From the NCBI GenBank assembly GCA_030068145.1, contig JAPJBO010000175.1, positions 186,001 to 250,000 on the forward strand: a stretch of 64,000 nucleotides of DNA, written 5' to 3'. Made by a program: the position numbers and the translations under genes. Below the pieces are notes generated by a model that searched no databases, was not told where the DNA came from, and saw only the letters and a list, made by a program, of their open reading frames with translations. Positions within the stretch are counted from its first letter, which is position 1, and every line of letters starts with the position of its first letter. Below, piece by piece: positions 40,194-50,158 of this stretch. The DNA comes from Diplonema papillatum. Taxonomy: Eukaryota; Euglenozoa; Diplonemea; Diplonemida; Diplonemidae.

Positions 40194-40856
40194 ATGGCAG
40201 GGGGCGCGCACGATGAGCGATGCGAGCTCCTGTACAAGGTGCTAGTGGTCGGAGACGTGAACGTCGGGAAGACCAGCTTCGTGAAGCGGTACACGCACGC
40301 GCTGTGGCAGACCAGCTACAAGTCGACCATAGGGGTTGACTTCAGCTTGAAGGAAATCTACGACGTCGGGCTGAACACGACGATCCGCGTGCAGCTGTGG
40401 GACATCGCCGGGCAGGAGCGGTACAAGAACCTGACGAGGGTGTACTACAACAAGGCGGTGGCCGCGGTCGTGCTGTACGACGCCTCGAACGAGAAGTCGC
40501 TCGAGGGAGCGTTCGAGTGGAAGACGGATTTGGACCACAAGGTGTTCCTGCCGAACGACAAGCCGATCCCGTGCATCCTCGTCGCCAACAAAGTCGACCT
40601 CGCGAGCAGCCGAACACTTTCCGCAGAGGCGGGCCAGAAGCTGGCCGAAGACAACCGCTTCGTCAAGTACTTCGAAGCTTCAGCGAAAACTGGCAAGAAC
40701 GTCGACGAATCCATCAACTGGCTCGTTCAACACGTCTACAACACGAACCCCACGGCCGGCGGCGCCCAGAACGCGGACAGCGCCGAACGAAACGTCCTGT
40801 CCACAACACGCGACGCGCAGTCTTTTCCGCCCCCAAAGAAGCGCTGCTGCATGTGA
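40194..40856 (+). CDS. Rab32/Rab38-family small GTPase
   Basis: About 220 codons from the ATG at 40194 (MAGGAHDERCELLYKVLVVGD). The frame is open upstream to 39780, and another Met lies at 40158; the chosen start gives the usual Rab N-terminus. G1 is GDVNVGKTS; switch I has STIGVDFSLK; G3 is WDIAGQER, whose Ile before Ala-Gly-Gln is characteristic of Rab32/38 rather than the usual DTAGQE. LTRVYYNKAV, WKTDLDHKVFLPN, G4 NKVD and G5 EASAKTG follow in order. The C-terminus ends KKRCCM, two cysteines for geranylgeranylation with one extra residue. Rab32-group GTPases direct traffic to lysosome-related organelles and mitochondria-linked membranes. No intron. Confidence 0.92.
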   Translation: MAGGAHDERCELLYKVLVVGDVNVGKTSFVKRYTHALWQTSYKSTIGVDFSLKEIYDVGLNTTIRVQLWDIAGQERYKNLTRVYYNKAVAAVVLYDASNEKSLEGAFEWKTDLDHKVFLPNDKPIPCILVANKVDLASSRTLSAEAGQKLAEDNRFVKYFEASAKTGKNVDESINWLVQHVYNTNPTAGGAQNADSAERNVLSTTRDAQSFPPPKKRCCM

Positions 40857-41520
40857 TTTCCGCGCGGGTGCCGCCTCTCCGGCCCTGGCTCTGTCGGCAC
40901 CTGCCCTCCCGCTTGCGATGCTCAGGCCGTTGGTACGATTCACCGCTGCCCAAACTGCGCCACCAATTGTGGGTCTAGCTTCAACCAGCTTACTCTGTGC
41001 TGGGACCCAAGACCAAAGCGCGAACCGCCGCCAAGTGATGACTGAGGAGTTCCACCCATACAGCGCCCCCCCGCGGCCGTTGATCGCCGATATGAAGTAT
41101 CGTTCTTAAAAGCACATTCTGGCTTCTTAGAGCTGGGAACCGAACCCTGCGAGCTCTGTTTCAAAGCGCAGAACCTGAGCCAGGTCGGACTGCGGAGACG
41201 GAGAAGGCGCCATTCGCTTCCACAATGTGGCGACCGCCACATATCTCTCGGCCGTTGCTGATGACTAACAATTTATTCTCCGAGACCCAAGTCCTGAGCG
41301 CGTACCGCTGTCAACGCGCAGGACTTGAACCCGATGATGTCTGGGGAGAACGATAAGGCACCCTCCGCATAAATGTGCATATGCCGACGAAAGTCTGCTG
41401 CACTGGAAAGGGGGGCGAACTGAAGAAAGAAAAGCTCTGCGGAACCGCGAGGTTTCCGGCGTCGAAAATCGAAGCATACGACGCCGGGATAATATTCTAA
41501 CGAGGCGCTTGTCGTGCGTG
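40857..41520. other. gene-free region with SINE-like pieces
   Basis: At 41132-41190 the minus strand has a tRNA-like B box (GGGTTCGGTTCCC) and A box (TGGCTCAGGTTC) at tRNA spacing. Segments 41005-41058 and 41282-41348 are diverged copies of each other (GACCCAAG...AGCGCG...ACCGC...GATGA..CTG.GGAG). These look like old tRNA-derived SINE remnants; none folds into a proper tRNA. Confidence 0.4.
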
Positions 41521-41588
41521 TGTGTGTGTGGATTTTGTGTGTGGTGTAGACCTGTTTTCATGTGGTGCCTTTCTGTGCGAGAGGCGTC

Positions 41589-41594
<6 letters not shown>

Positions 41595-41622
<28 letters not shown>
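41595..41622. repeat. (TG)n microsatellite, short tract
   Basis: About 14 TG dinucleotides. Frames through it read as alternating Val/Cys and are not genes. Confidence 0.9.
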
Positions 41623-41624
<2 letters not shown>

Positions 41625-41839
41625 GTAGACCTGTTTTCACGTGGTGCCTCCCTGAGCGAGGGGCGTCCACGCCTCCTTCAGTTTCAAGTAACCGCCGATG
41701 CTCCCGCAGGTTGCGAGTAGGGGTCCGTTTTCAACTGGGGGTGGTGCCTCGAACAGCACCTCGCGATTCCTTCATTGTCAGCTTCACACTCGCCGCAGCG
41801 CTCCAGTCTGTGGGCTGTGCAGAATTGCACCCGCGGCCT

Positions 41840-41840
<1 letters not shown>

Positions 41841-41925
<85 letters not shown>
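41841..41925. repeat. (TG)n microsatellite
   Basis: About 42 uninterrupted TG dinucleotides. The alternating purine-pyrimidine run can adopt Z-DNA. Confidence 0.95.
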
Positions 41926-41926
<1 letters not shown>

Positions 41927-42244
41927 ATCCTTACTCCGTTCTATGGACTTGTCGACGTCTCTGGAGGTCTCAGCTCCACTGGCCACGACACTGGCCGGTT
42001 GCTTCGCGCTGGCGTTCTCCAGCGGGTGCACGTCCTCGCAGCAACTGCGGGATGCAGGGCAACAAAAGGAAACGGAAACAGGCAAGCTAGAAAGGGCCGA
42101 AAATGGCACAAGAAGAGAGAGGGAGGGGAACCCAACCAAAGGGGGGCCAACACCCAGCCTGCGACGTGTGTTGGATTGTGATCCCTCCCGTCCAACCTCG
42201 TAACGAGTGGGGGATGCATTGCCTATCCACAGAACGTAGTGGAT

Positions 42245-42384
<140 letters not shown>

Positions 42385-42829
42385 CTCATGTTATTCTCTC
42401 TGCCAACGTGTATTTTGGTTGCCTGCGCTTGGCAGGCCAATTCCGGTAATCGTCAAAAAGAAAGGACCTTTCCATCTAAAACGCACTACATGACTGGCCA
42501 GAGCGAGTTTGAGAGATCAAGCCCGTTTTTTGGCGGTCATTGCATCGTGTGTGCGCGCGTGTGCGTGACTGAAGACAACAGCTTTTTCAGCTTCAATTTG
42601 GAGCAGTGCAGTTTCTCACAAGGATTTGAAAGTATGGTAATACTGCAGAGAATAGTTGACCAGATCTCTTGAGTTTGTGCTACTAAACGATTGCGGGAGT
42701 CGGCCTACTTAACGTAACCTAAGGACCGACCCCCCCTTTCGCGAGAAGAGCGAAGAAGAACAATCCACAAATAACGCAAGAATAAACACCATTTTTCTGG
42801 AGAGCTGCAACTCAACTATGCTTGTTTTC
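42385..42829. other. no recognisable feature
   Basis: Intergenic DNA after the (TG)n tract with no motif-bearing frame. Confidence 0.35.
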
Positions 42830-43100
42830 ATTTCAGAAACTCCCGACCGGGCAAGATCGAGCAAGCGACGAAAGCCTTTAGATCCACCTTCGGCACGGAA
42901 AATGGGTAAAACATCGCCAAGCTGAGGCGAGTCGTTCGCCAATGTGGAGACAAATTCATCATGTATTTCGATGAAGTGGGCAAACCCAGCCTCCAGTAAG
43001 AAAACGTTGAACCCGACATCCCCGCCAAATGGGGAACGAGAAGGTGGTGAGAGTCGACGTTGCCCAGCCCCCTCATGGGGAACCCAGAATTTTCAGGAAC
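42709..43100 (-). pseudogene. possible coding fragment of unknown origin
   Basis: One minus-strand frame has a protein-like stretch (FAHFIEIHDEFVSTLANDSP, then PIFRAEGGSKGFRRLLDLAR) without low complexity. The frame is open for about 125 codons from a TGA upstream and has no ATG at its beginning. It could be an exon or a decayed mobile-element piece. I recognise no family. It would be the only host-like coding segment on the minus strand in this part, which argues for a relic. Confidence 0.25.
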
Positions 43101-43163
43101 ACATCGCTGCGGCCACGCTTGTTGAAGGGCCGCAACACAGGGCAGAAAACAGGGTGTCCACAA

Positions 43164-44005
43164 CTCTCCCGCTTAGTGCGCGAAGTCTTTGAATATTAAG
43201 GTGACAAGAACCTTTTGGCGATGGTTTCCAGGCAATAGCGCACGGACCGGAAGTTGTGAATTGATTTGGAATTCTGTGATGTTTTCTGCTAGAAAATAGG
43301 TGGATCGCCCCAACGGTCATTTCTTTGGCCGTACTGAAAGATAGAAGATCTTATTATTAGTGGGATATACCCCGATGCTAACCCGAGAAAAACACCATAT
43401 ATTCACCCCTCGCAATCCCGCGAAAGGGACCGCATTGCTGCATGACCTGAGCGCGAATCGAAGGTCCTGCAGACCTTGTGCTCGCTCGTCATTATTTACG
43501 GCTTATCGATATGAAATGCACAACGCAACTTTCCGTGCTTCCGTCCGAGAAAAGCGCGGGTTGGCATCAAGGATCCACGGTTCGTGGCTCGCACAAACGG
43601 CGGACTGAGCAAAAAGGCTCAACTGCGCGTGTCGCCAAACACCGAGCTAAAAGGTTTGAGTTGCGCAGCGCCAGCCAGAGAAGGGTACCCAACACCACCC
43701 ACGTACGTGAAACGTGACGGTATGTGTGGTAACGTTGTAACGTTGCTTCATTTACAGATGAGTACACACGTGCGCAGAAACAAAGTCGAACCTGAAGAGC
43801 ACAACCATGCTTTTCAAAGCAGGCGCTCGCCGAAAAGGAACGCGTGAACATTCCGCGTCCCGGATGCAGAGACCTGACAGACATTTCGACGATCTTGTTG
43901 GTTGTACAGGCTCGTTTTTCTCTCCGGCCGATGTAGTTGGGATGTACATGCGTAACAGTTCGGCAGCGTGTTCCGCTGCACGCGGTTCCGGGTCTTGTTG
44001 TTTTG
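43164..44005. other. no recognisable feature
   Basis: Short open frames on both strands without motifs or repeat relation. Confidence 0.35.
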
Positions 44006-44278
44006 TTTAAGCACCTGCTTTGTAGGAAAATACTTGAGGAGACTGCCAGTTGCGAAATCTCAAAGGTAGAGTGTGGTACTCATCAGACGACTTCACCATG
44101 TCACAACATTATTCCTATTTCAAAGGAGGTAAATGTGCTGCAGACCACACGAAACACAGGTAAATCTGGGTTTAGCGGCGGGCGTACGCGTTCAACAAAA
44201 AAGACCCACTGTGTAGTTGTATTGGTTTCTCCCCCCTCCAGCCTCCGTCGAAATGAGCACAAGGCAGCCCCTCGAGTA
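44006..44278 (+). mobile_element. second solo A-B repeat of the 4696 family
   Basis: Matches 4696-4909 from GCACCTGCTTTGTAGGAAA to GCCCCTCGAGTA, with an extra insert of about 60 bp (44070-44125) and several substitutions. Non-coding. Confidence 0.6.
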
Positions 44279-45144
44279 ATTCGTCGTTTGTTTCCCGCTA
44301 CTGTTGTGCCAGAAGTCAATGGGTCGAAAAGGTGGAACCACCCGAAGAAGTCGGTTGCTGTTGTTCGGTCCGGTCCCCGCGTTTGACTTCGCTGCGCAAG
44401 CCGTCGCTCTATTTGCTTCGCCTTACCAGTTTGCAGGCACTACAGCCTTCCAAACCATTGCTTTCTTTGGCGTGCATCGTCTTCGGGTGCGGTGTCGACG
44501 CGCGGCCCTTCGAAACGTGGCTCTCTTTTTCCTTCGTTTGCTTCGACAATCCGCAGTGTAATGGGCTGTGGGAGTGAGTCCACGATGACTGCACCAGTGA
44601 TGCAGGTGCTGCGCAAGGACCCAATCTAATCACTTGCAGCAGAAGCCGCACACCCGGTCGTGGGTCCAACTCCCCCCGAATAATCTGGAAGCATTCCAGA
44701 GTCTCCAGGTTCAGGTAAGATATCTGGAGTGAAAGTGTCGCGTTCAAGACTTGAGTCCTGCGAATGGCCGTTGTATCAGACAGATGAGACGAGCCCAGGG
44801 CAGGCATGTGCGTCATCATGCACGTCCTTGAAGCTCATGGAGGTCAGGGTTGCAGGTAGCACACAGAATCACCGACACGCGCTCATTTTCATTTTAGAAG
44901 AGAAAATAGACAGCCGCGCGCTCCTCGGACTACGTAGTCAAATCCTGGCGAAGCGCCCGCCAAGAAGACTGCCAACCCTGCCAACCATCGCCAATGGATG
45001 AACGCCACGGAAGTGTGCAAAGCAGGACAAACCCACGCGCTTGGACGTACATGGTATGAACCGCGCTGATATAAACATAATGTAAGGACCCTACCCCCCG
45101 AAACGAACGATATGACACGCCCCTCGGGGCCCACTTGAACCTGC
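44279..45144. other. no recognisable feature; upstream region of the kinase-like gene
   Basis: No supported gene. The last 100 bp before 45145 should contain the 5' UTR; no clear promoter element is visible. Confidence 0.35.
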
Positions 45145-46050
45145 ATGGCAACGCCGACGGAAGCTGAGGGGGCAATCCCGGCCCGGGTGGCGCCGAAGAG
45201 GCGGAAGAAGTCGACGGTGCAGCGCCTCGTGAGTCTGGACAAGGACGTCTGGGCCGCTGTGGCAGGGTACCTGCAGGCGCCGGACGTGCGGTCCCTTCGG
45301 GGCAGCTGCCGTTGGTTCTACGTATGCACGAACCAAGGCTTGGCGGCCCGAGGCGGCGACATTGAGGGAGCAGTCCAGCGCTGGAAGGCGTGGGGCGCCC
45401 AGCTGCCGAGCGGCATCTCTCTCAAGAAGAGAATACGGTGCGGCGACTTCGTCCTGTGGCAGCCGCTTCATGCCGGGAGGCGGTCGGGTGTCGCGTCGTG
45501 CCATGTCGACGGCGCGCACAAGGCGGTGAAGCAGCCGTACCAAAGCTCCGCGGTGCTCGACAAGGAGCTGAGCTGCCTGCTGGAGGCGAATAAAGTGGGC
45601 GTCGGGCCGTCGGTAGACCGCGGCCGAAGCACCAGCAGCTCGGTTGTGATGGAGTACGTCGACGGGATCCCGTTCGCGGAGTTCCTCTCCTTCGCGCCCC
45701 CGTCGCTGGCTCGGTGGGCGGTCCGCGAACTGCTGCTGCAGTGCCAGAGGCTGGATGCGGCCGGGATCGAAAAGGGGGAGATGACCCACCCGCAGAGGCA
45801 CGTCGTCGTGTGCCCGAAGCTCGCGGCTCTCTTCCTGATCGACTTCGACAAGGGCTCCCACGTGCCGGGAAGCGTCGTCTTCCGGAACGTGACGCAGGTG
45901 GCGCAGTACCTCTCGTCATCCCGCATCGTGGGCCTTTTGTCGGCGCACGGCGTCGCAGTCGACATCAGCGCTGTGAGGGCTGCCGCGAAGGAATACAAGA
46001 ATCGGCCCCAGCGCGACTCTCTCGACAACCTCATTGCTTGCTTCTCGTAG
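45145..46050 (+). CDS. F-box-like plus COG2112 (RIO-like) kinase-fold protein
   Basis: 301 codons. A basic N-terminus (KRRKKSTVQ) is followed by an F-box-like helix pair at about 28-70 (LVSLDKDVWAAVAGYLQAPD, RSLRGSCRWF). The rest resembles the archaeal-type predicted Ser/Thr kinase family COG2112: a Lys (HKAVKQ) and an acidic helix (LDKELSCLLEANKVGVGPSV), the hinge VVMEYVDGIPF, the loop GIEKGEMTHPQRHVVV, the metal motif LIDFDKGS and RNVTQVAQYL. The Gly-rich loop is not obvious. COG2112 proteins are usually about 200-220 residues and not joined to an F-box, so this looks like a fusion. If functional, the protein would tie a kinase-like fold to SCF-type ubiquitin ligation; that is inference. 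A broken tandem copy follows at 46119. Confidence 0.72.
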   Translation: MATPTEAEGAIPARVAPKRRKKSTVQRLVSLDKDVWAAVAGYLQAPDVRSLRGSCRWFYVCTNQGLAARGGDIEGAVQRWKAWGAQLPSGISLKKRIRCGDFVLWQPLHAGRRSGVASCHVDGAHKAVKQPYQSSAVLDKELSCLLEANKVGVGPSVDRGRSTSSSVVMEYVDGIPFAEFLSFAPPSLARWAVRELLLQCQRLDAAGIEKGEMTHPQRHVVVCPKLAALFLIDFDKGSHVPGSVVFRNVTQVAQYLSSSRIVGLLSAHGVAVDISAVRAAAKEYKNRPQRDSLDNLIACFS

Positions 46051-46118
46051 CCACTTGAGCACGTGCCACATTGCGGTGGCATCGAGCAGTATTCTTCCTC
46101 CCAGCGCAAGGATCCACC

Positions 46119-46420
46119 TAGTGCCAGAGGCTGGATGCGGCCGGAATCGAAAAGCGGGAGATTACCCACCCGCAGAGGCACGTCGTCGTGTGCCCGAAGC
46201 TCGCGGCTCTCTTCGTGATCGGCTTCGACAAGGGCTCCCACGTCGTGGGCCTTTTGTCGGCGCACGGCGTCGCAGTCGACATCAGCGAAGGAATCCAAAA
46301 ATAGGCCCCAGCGCGACTCTCGACAGCCTCATCGCTTGCTTCTCGTAGCCACACGTGCGGGTGCATTGCGGTGGCACCGAGAGATATTCTTCCCCCCGAA
46401 ATTCCCAGCGCAAGGATCAA
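46119..46420 (+). pseudogene. partial tandem copy of the kinase-like gene, internally deleted
   Basis: Repeats the last third of the gene at 45145-46050 (from CAGAGGCTGGATGCGGCC) and its 3' flank up to CCCAGCGCAAGGATC. The metal motif reads IGFD instead of IDFD, so the key Asp is lost. The stretch coding for the RNVTQVAQYL block is deleted, and a stop (TAG) appears within EGIQK. It has no 5' part and is a dead duplication. The similarity of the 3' flanks shows that it arose by tandem duplication, not retroposition. Confidence 0.9.
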
Positions 46421-46790
46421 CATTCCCCGGGAGAAACGCAACGGACACGGTTGTTTCTTGCCGAGTTGTGGTTGGCCCGGAGAAACGTCAACGAGAAGCA
46501 TTGCAGCACTCTCATATCGAACGCATTCCTTCGAAAGGCGGTCGAGGGAGGTGCTGACGTTGCTGACTTGGGTTCTGCTAGCCTCCGAGTAAGAAATGCG
46601 GGAGGCACCCTTTGATACAGTACTCCAGAAGGTCGTGGGCCGTTGCTTCGTTTTACTTCTCATTCGAGACTGGAGGTCCTATGAACATGCAATGTGAATA
46701 GCCTCTATTCGAGCCAACCCCACTTTTCTGTAAACGAGTTTGAAAGTGTATTGTTTTTTGACTGGAATTAGACCCTCCTGCCCCAATGAA
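46421..46790. other. no recognisable feature
   Basis: Intergenic DNA between the kinase pseudo-copy and the tRNA-like element; nothing supported. Confidence 0.35.
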
Positions 46791-46791
46791 A

Positions 46792-46866
46792 ATGGGTGGC
46801 ACAGTGAGCGGGCGGTGGCCTTCAGGCCGGTGCGCCCGGGTTCGATCCCCGCCCATGACACTTTTT
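46792..46866 (+). ncRNA. tRNA-like Pol III unit (SINE head candidate)
   Basis: A 7-bp acceptor-like pairing (ATGGGTG with CGCCCAT), an A box (TGGCACAGTGAGCGG, 46797), a B box (GGTTCGATCCC, 46839) and a T5 run (46862-46866) lie in the right order. The centre forms GGCCTTCAGGCC, a 4-bp stem with a 4-base loop, and is not a normal 7-base anticodon loop; the whole is about 65 bases. It is therefore a tRNA-derived sequence rather than a standard tRNA gene. Confidence 0.45.
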
Positions 46867-47002
46867 CAGTCGAAGATTGTTCGACGTTTGTTGCGTTCCG
46901 GAATTTGCGTTTTTTGCGGAGTTTCTCAGTATCCCGCGGTATTTGGGCACCCCGGGAAACGGAGTCGGGGGAGGTCCGGGGGGGTCTCCCCTCCGGGTAT
47001 TG

Positions 47003-47206
47003 GTTCGCCCGAACATAGCTTCGCCCGAACTTTGCTTCACCAGAACTTAGCTTCGCCCGAACTTTGTTTCGCCCGAACTTAGCTTCGCCCGAACATAGCT
47101 TCGCCCGAACTTTGCTTCACCAGAACTTAGCTTCGCCCGAACTTTGCTTCGCCCGAACTTAGCTTCACCAGAACTTAGCTTCGCCCGAACTTTACTGTTC
47201 CCCGAA
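47003..47206. repeat. 16-bp tandem repeat array
   Basis: About 12-13 units alternate between GCTTCGCCCGAACTTT and GCTTCACCAGAACTTA forms, giving a higher-order 32-48-bp pattern. All are in one orientation. No protein-coding sense. It follows the tRNA-like unit by 140 bp and might be its tail. Confidence 0.9.
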
Positions 47207-48076
47207 CTTTAACTGCTGCCTCCAGTCTCGCCACGCGCCGGCCTTAGCCGAGCGCACGTACTTTTCTATGCGACGACAGGTAACCCAACAGCGTGCTAGT
47301 GGGCTGCTCTTGAACGAAGCGTAGTTGAATCCGTAGATGCCAATCAATAGGTACTCAACACAGACCGATGCAGCCTCTGCTTTTTGCGGCGCTTGTGAAT
47401 TTCAAGTTCCCACACTTGCACGATTGAGTCCGCGACGGAACTTGGAAATGCAAGCTTGCATTGCTCTGTCGCCACGGCTCCTGAACAGCGCTTTTCTGTG
47501 CTCTGAAGCACTCACGTCGTTGAAGCAGTGGGTGTCCCCGGTTTGTTTTGTCGTATAAGACGCTAGTCTTAGAAGATTAATACTAACCGACTACTGATGT
47601 ACTGTGTGAAACAGGGCCTCTCGCTCCCTCACACAACCGCTCACGCTCTTGCTTACCCACCATCCCGCCCCCTAGCTTTCCGTGTCCTGAGGCGCCACGA
47701 TGGAAATGTGACAAACACACGATCAGTAACAATTGGTTCGTTTCCTACTTACCCTTTTACGCAGCGGCACTGAGACTGGAGCTAATCGCAGCACGAGACG
47801 CACACCAAGGAGGAGAGTATTATAGCCAGCGAGCAGCGTGGGCCAGTAGAAAAGCTACCGCGCGTCCATCTCCGTGCAACGCGAGCCACAAGAGCTACCG
47901 ACCCCGCAGAAACACAACAAGAAAGCTAGCACGAATCCAGCCGCCTGGAACAAGGGCAGAATATGCACAAGAACAGCTTTCTATGCATATTTCGAGCTCC
48001 TTTGCTCGTGTAACCCAACCCAACCGTAGGGGTATACCCGCTGCCCCCCGCCCTTCCCTCCCCCCATTCCTTCAAA
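47207..48076. other. upstream region of the TMTC-like gene with a gene fragment
   Basis: Bases about 47874-47906 (GCGAGCCACAAGAGCTACCG) repeat a piece of the TMTC-like gene at 48248-48283, 370 bp upstream of the original. The stretch before the start codon (48025-48075) is C-rich. Nothing else is recognised. Confidence 0.5.
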
Positions 48077-49954
48077 ATGAAGGGGGACCTGCTCGTCGTC
48101 ACCGTCCTCGCGACGCTGCCGTACCTGAACAGCGTTTTTTGGGGATTCGTGCTCGACGACACGCGGGCGATCGTCGAGAACGCGGACCTGCGGCCGGAGG
48201 CGCCGCTGGCGCAGGTGTTCGAGAACGACTTTTGGGGCACGCCGATCGCGAGCAACGCAAGCCACAAGAGCTACCGGCCGCTGACCGTGCTGACGTTCAA
48301 GGCGACGTACCACGCCGCGGGTTCGTCGCCGCTCGCGTTCCACGCGGGGAACGTGGCGCTGTACGCGGCCGCGTGCGGGGCCTGGCTGGTCTTCCTCAGG
48401 GGCCTCGGGGTTCTCTCCCGGAAGGGAGTCCTCGTCGCGTCGCTCGCGTTCGCGCTGCATCCCGTGCACGCGGAAAGCGTCGCGTCCGTCGTTGGGCGGG
48501 CCGACATGCTCTGCTTCGTCTTCTTCGCCGGCTCCATCCACTACTACCTGAAGGCCGCCCGCGACTCGTGCTTCTACGCGAACTACGCACTGGCAGCCAT
48601 CCTCTGCGGCTGCGCCCTCCTCAGTAAGGAAGTCGGCATCGTCACCTTCGCGGCAGGCGCCGCCTTCGACCTCATCCTCTGCGGCCGGGTCCTCACGTTT
48701 CCGTTGCACACGCGGGTGCTGTTCCCCGCCCTTTGCAGGACGTTTTACAGCTTCGTCTTCTCGGTCGGTTTGCTGTACGTTTCCGTGCAGATCCGCGGCA
48801 GTCGTTTGTCGCCGTCGATGGCGTTCGTCGACAACCCGATCATGTTCGAAGAGAGCGTCGTCGACCGGTTTTTGCACTACACCTACGTCCACTCGTGGTA
48901 CCTGCTGCTCCTGGCCTGCCCGCTGTGGTCCTGCAGCGACTGGGGGTACAACGTGCTGCCGTACCCGGGGACCCCGCTGCCGGCGCTCGCTGCCTACGCC
49001 GCCGTCTTCGGCGTCCCAATGCTGGCGGTCGCCCGGCGCTGGGAGGCAAGGGAAGGCGTGTGTCTTGCCCTGGTTCTGACGGTCCTCCCGCTGCTGCCGG
49101 CGGCGGGCTTCGTCCCGGTCGGGACGGTGCTGGCGGAGCGGCTGCTGTTCATCCCTTCGGCCGGGTTCGCCCTCGGCGTCGGCCTCGCCTTTGATGCGTG
49201 CCTCGCCCGCGTCAGGCCGGCCACGCGGGGGCTCTACGCCGCGGTGTTCGCCCTGTTTGCGGCGTACGCCTTCCTCGCCCACCTGAACAGCTCGCACTGG
49301 GAGTCGCCGACGACGCTTTTCTCGCACTGCGTCGAGCACTGCCCGGCGAGCGCGAAGGCGCACTTCAGCCTGGGGGTTGCACACATGCAGAACAACGACG
49401 CTGCGCGGGCCGTGCCGCACTTCAAGCAGGCCCTCGACATCCACCCGGACTACCCCGACGCGCTCGTTGCCTTCGGGCGGCTGGCGCGGGATGGTGGGCA
49501 GCTGGAGGAGGCGGTGGCGCTGCTGGAGAGGGCGGTTGCCGTCGAAAAGCACCACCCGGACGCGCACCACCACCTGGGCGTCGCGAAGGCGCAGCTGGGT
49601 GCGGCCGAGGAGGGCGTCGGGCACCTCGAAAAAGCGATCCGGTTGACCGCGCAGCTGCGGCTCCCGCAGCGGACCGGCGACCTGTGGGCCAACTACGGCA
49701 CCGCCCTCGCGATGGCGGAGCGCCTGCCGGAGGCCGCGCACGCCATCAAGCGGGCCATCGCGCTCGGCGGCGACGCGCGGCAGCGCTGCTCGTGGACCCG
49801 CAACATCTTCCTCGTCTACCAGCAGGACAACCGGCTGGCCGAGGCAAAGCAATACCTCACCGTCATCCTTACCGATCGAACCTGTCCCCTTTCCACGAGT
49901 GACCGTGCGCACTACCTCCAGGAGCTTGACCACATCAACAACGCCATCAGTTGA
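48077..49954 (+). CDS. TMTC-like transmembrane/TPR O-mannosyltransferase
   Basis: 625 codons from AAAATGAAG. The N-terminal 400 residues are multi-spanning (about 9-10 hydrophobic segments). The first luminal loop holds the acidic motif WGFVLDDTRAI, where an adjacent Asp pair is the expected metal/sugar site of GT-C enzymes. Further blocks are SYRPLTVLTF, HPVHAESVASVVGRADMLC, LLSKEVGIVTF and the family signature PVGTVLAERLLFIPSAGF. From about 422 on there are four to five TPR units (AHFSLGVAHMQNNDAARAVP, ALVAFGRLARDGGQLEEAVA, AHHHLGVAKAQLGAAEEGVG, and others). TMTC proteins of animals place O-mannose on cadherins and related proteins in the ER; the substrate here is unknown. Animal members are longer (about 740-940 residues) because they have more TPRs. 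No intron. Confidence 0.9.
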   Translation: MKGDLLVVTVLATLPYLNSVFWGFVLDDTRAIVENADLRPEAPLAQVFENDFWGTPIASNASHKSYRPLTVLTFKATYHAAGSSPLAFHAGNVALYAAACGAWLVFLRGLGVLSRKGVLVASLAFALHPVHAESVASVVGRADMLCFVFFAGSIHYYLKAARDSCFYANYALAAILCGCALLSKEVGIVTFAAGAAFDLILCGRVLTFPLHTRVLFPALCRTFYSFVFSVGLLYVSVQIRGSRLSPSMAFVDNPIMFEESVVDRFLHYTYVHSWYLLLLACPLWSCSDWGYNVLPYPGTPLPALAAYAAVFGVPMLAVARRWEAREGVCLALVLTVLPLLPAAGFVPVGTVLAERLLFIPSAGFALGVGLAFDACLARVRPATRGLYAAVFALFAAYAFLAHLNSSHWESPTTLFSHCVEHCPASAKAHFSLGVAHMQNNDAARAVPHFKQALDIHPDYPDALVAFGRLARDGGQLEEAVALLERAVAVEKHHPDAHHHLGVAKAQLGAAEEGVGHLEKAIRLTAQLRLPQRTGDLWANYGTALAMAERLPEAAHAIKRAIALGGDARQRCSWTRNIFLVYQQDNRLAEAKQYLTVILTDRTCPLSTSDRAHYLQELDHINNAIS

Positions 49955-50060
49955 TGCCCATCCCTATTGCTCCCACAAGGCCTTCCGGGTATGGCCGCAC
50001 TTTCGAAGTACCCGACGTACCTAGAGGGATTCCTATGGCATTGACTTTGATCTGCTTCAT

Positions 50061-50158
50061 CCGGGTTCGCGCTTGGCGTCGGCCTCGCCTTCCTCGCCCA
50101 CCAGAACAGCTCCCACTGGGAGTCGCCGACGACGCTTTTCTCGCACTGCGTCGAGATA
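50061..50158 (+). pseudogene. fragment copy of the TMTC-like gene, downstream
   Basis: Two joined pieces match the gene. CCGGGTTCGCGCTTGGCGTC onward corresponds to 49160-49190, and CCTCGCCCACCAGAACAGCT to GCACTGCGTCGAG corresponds to 49273-49336. The roughly 80 bp between them in the gene are missing. It lies 106 bp after the gene's stop codon and has no coding function. Confidence 0.88.

Noticed and set aside
41522..42181. Frames across the (TG)n tracts (Val/Cys repeats)
   Set aside because: Microsatellite translation, no gene.
46792..46856. Standard tRNA gene
   Set aside because: A and B boxes fit, but the total length is about 65 bases and the central arm has a 4-base loop, so no proper anticodon can be assigned. 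Kept only as tRNA-like.
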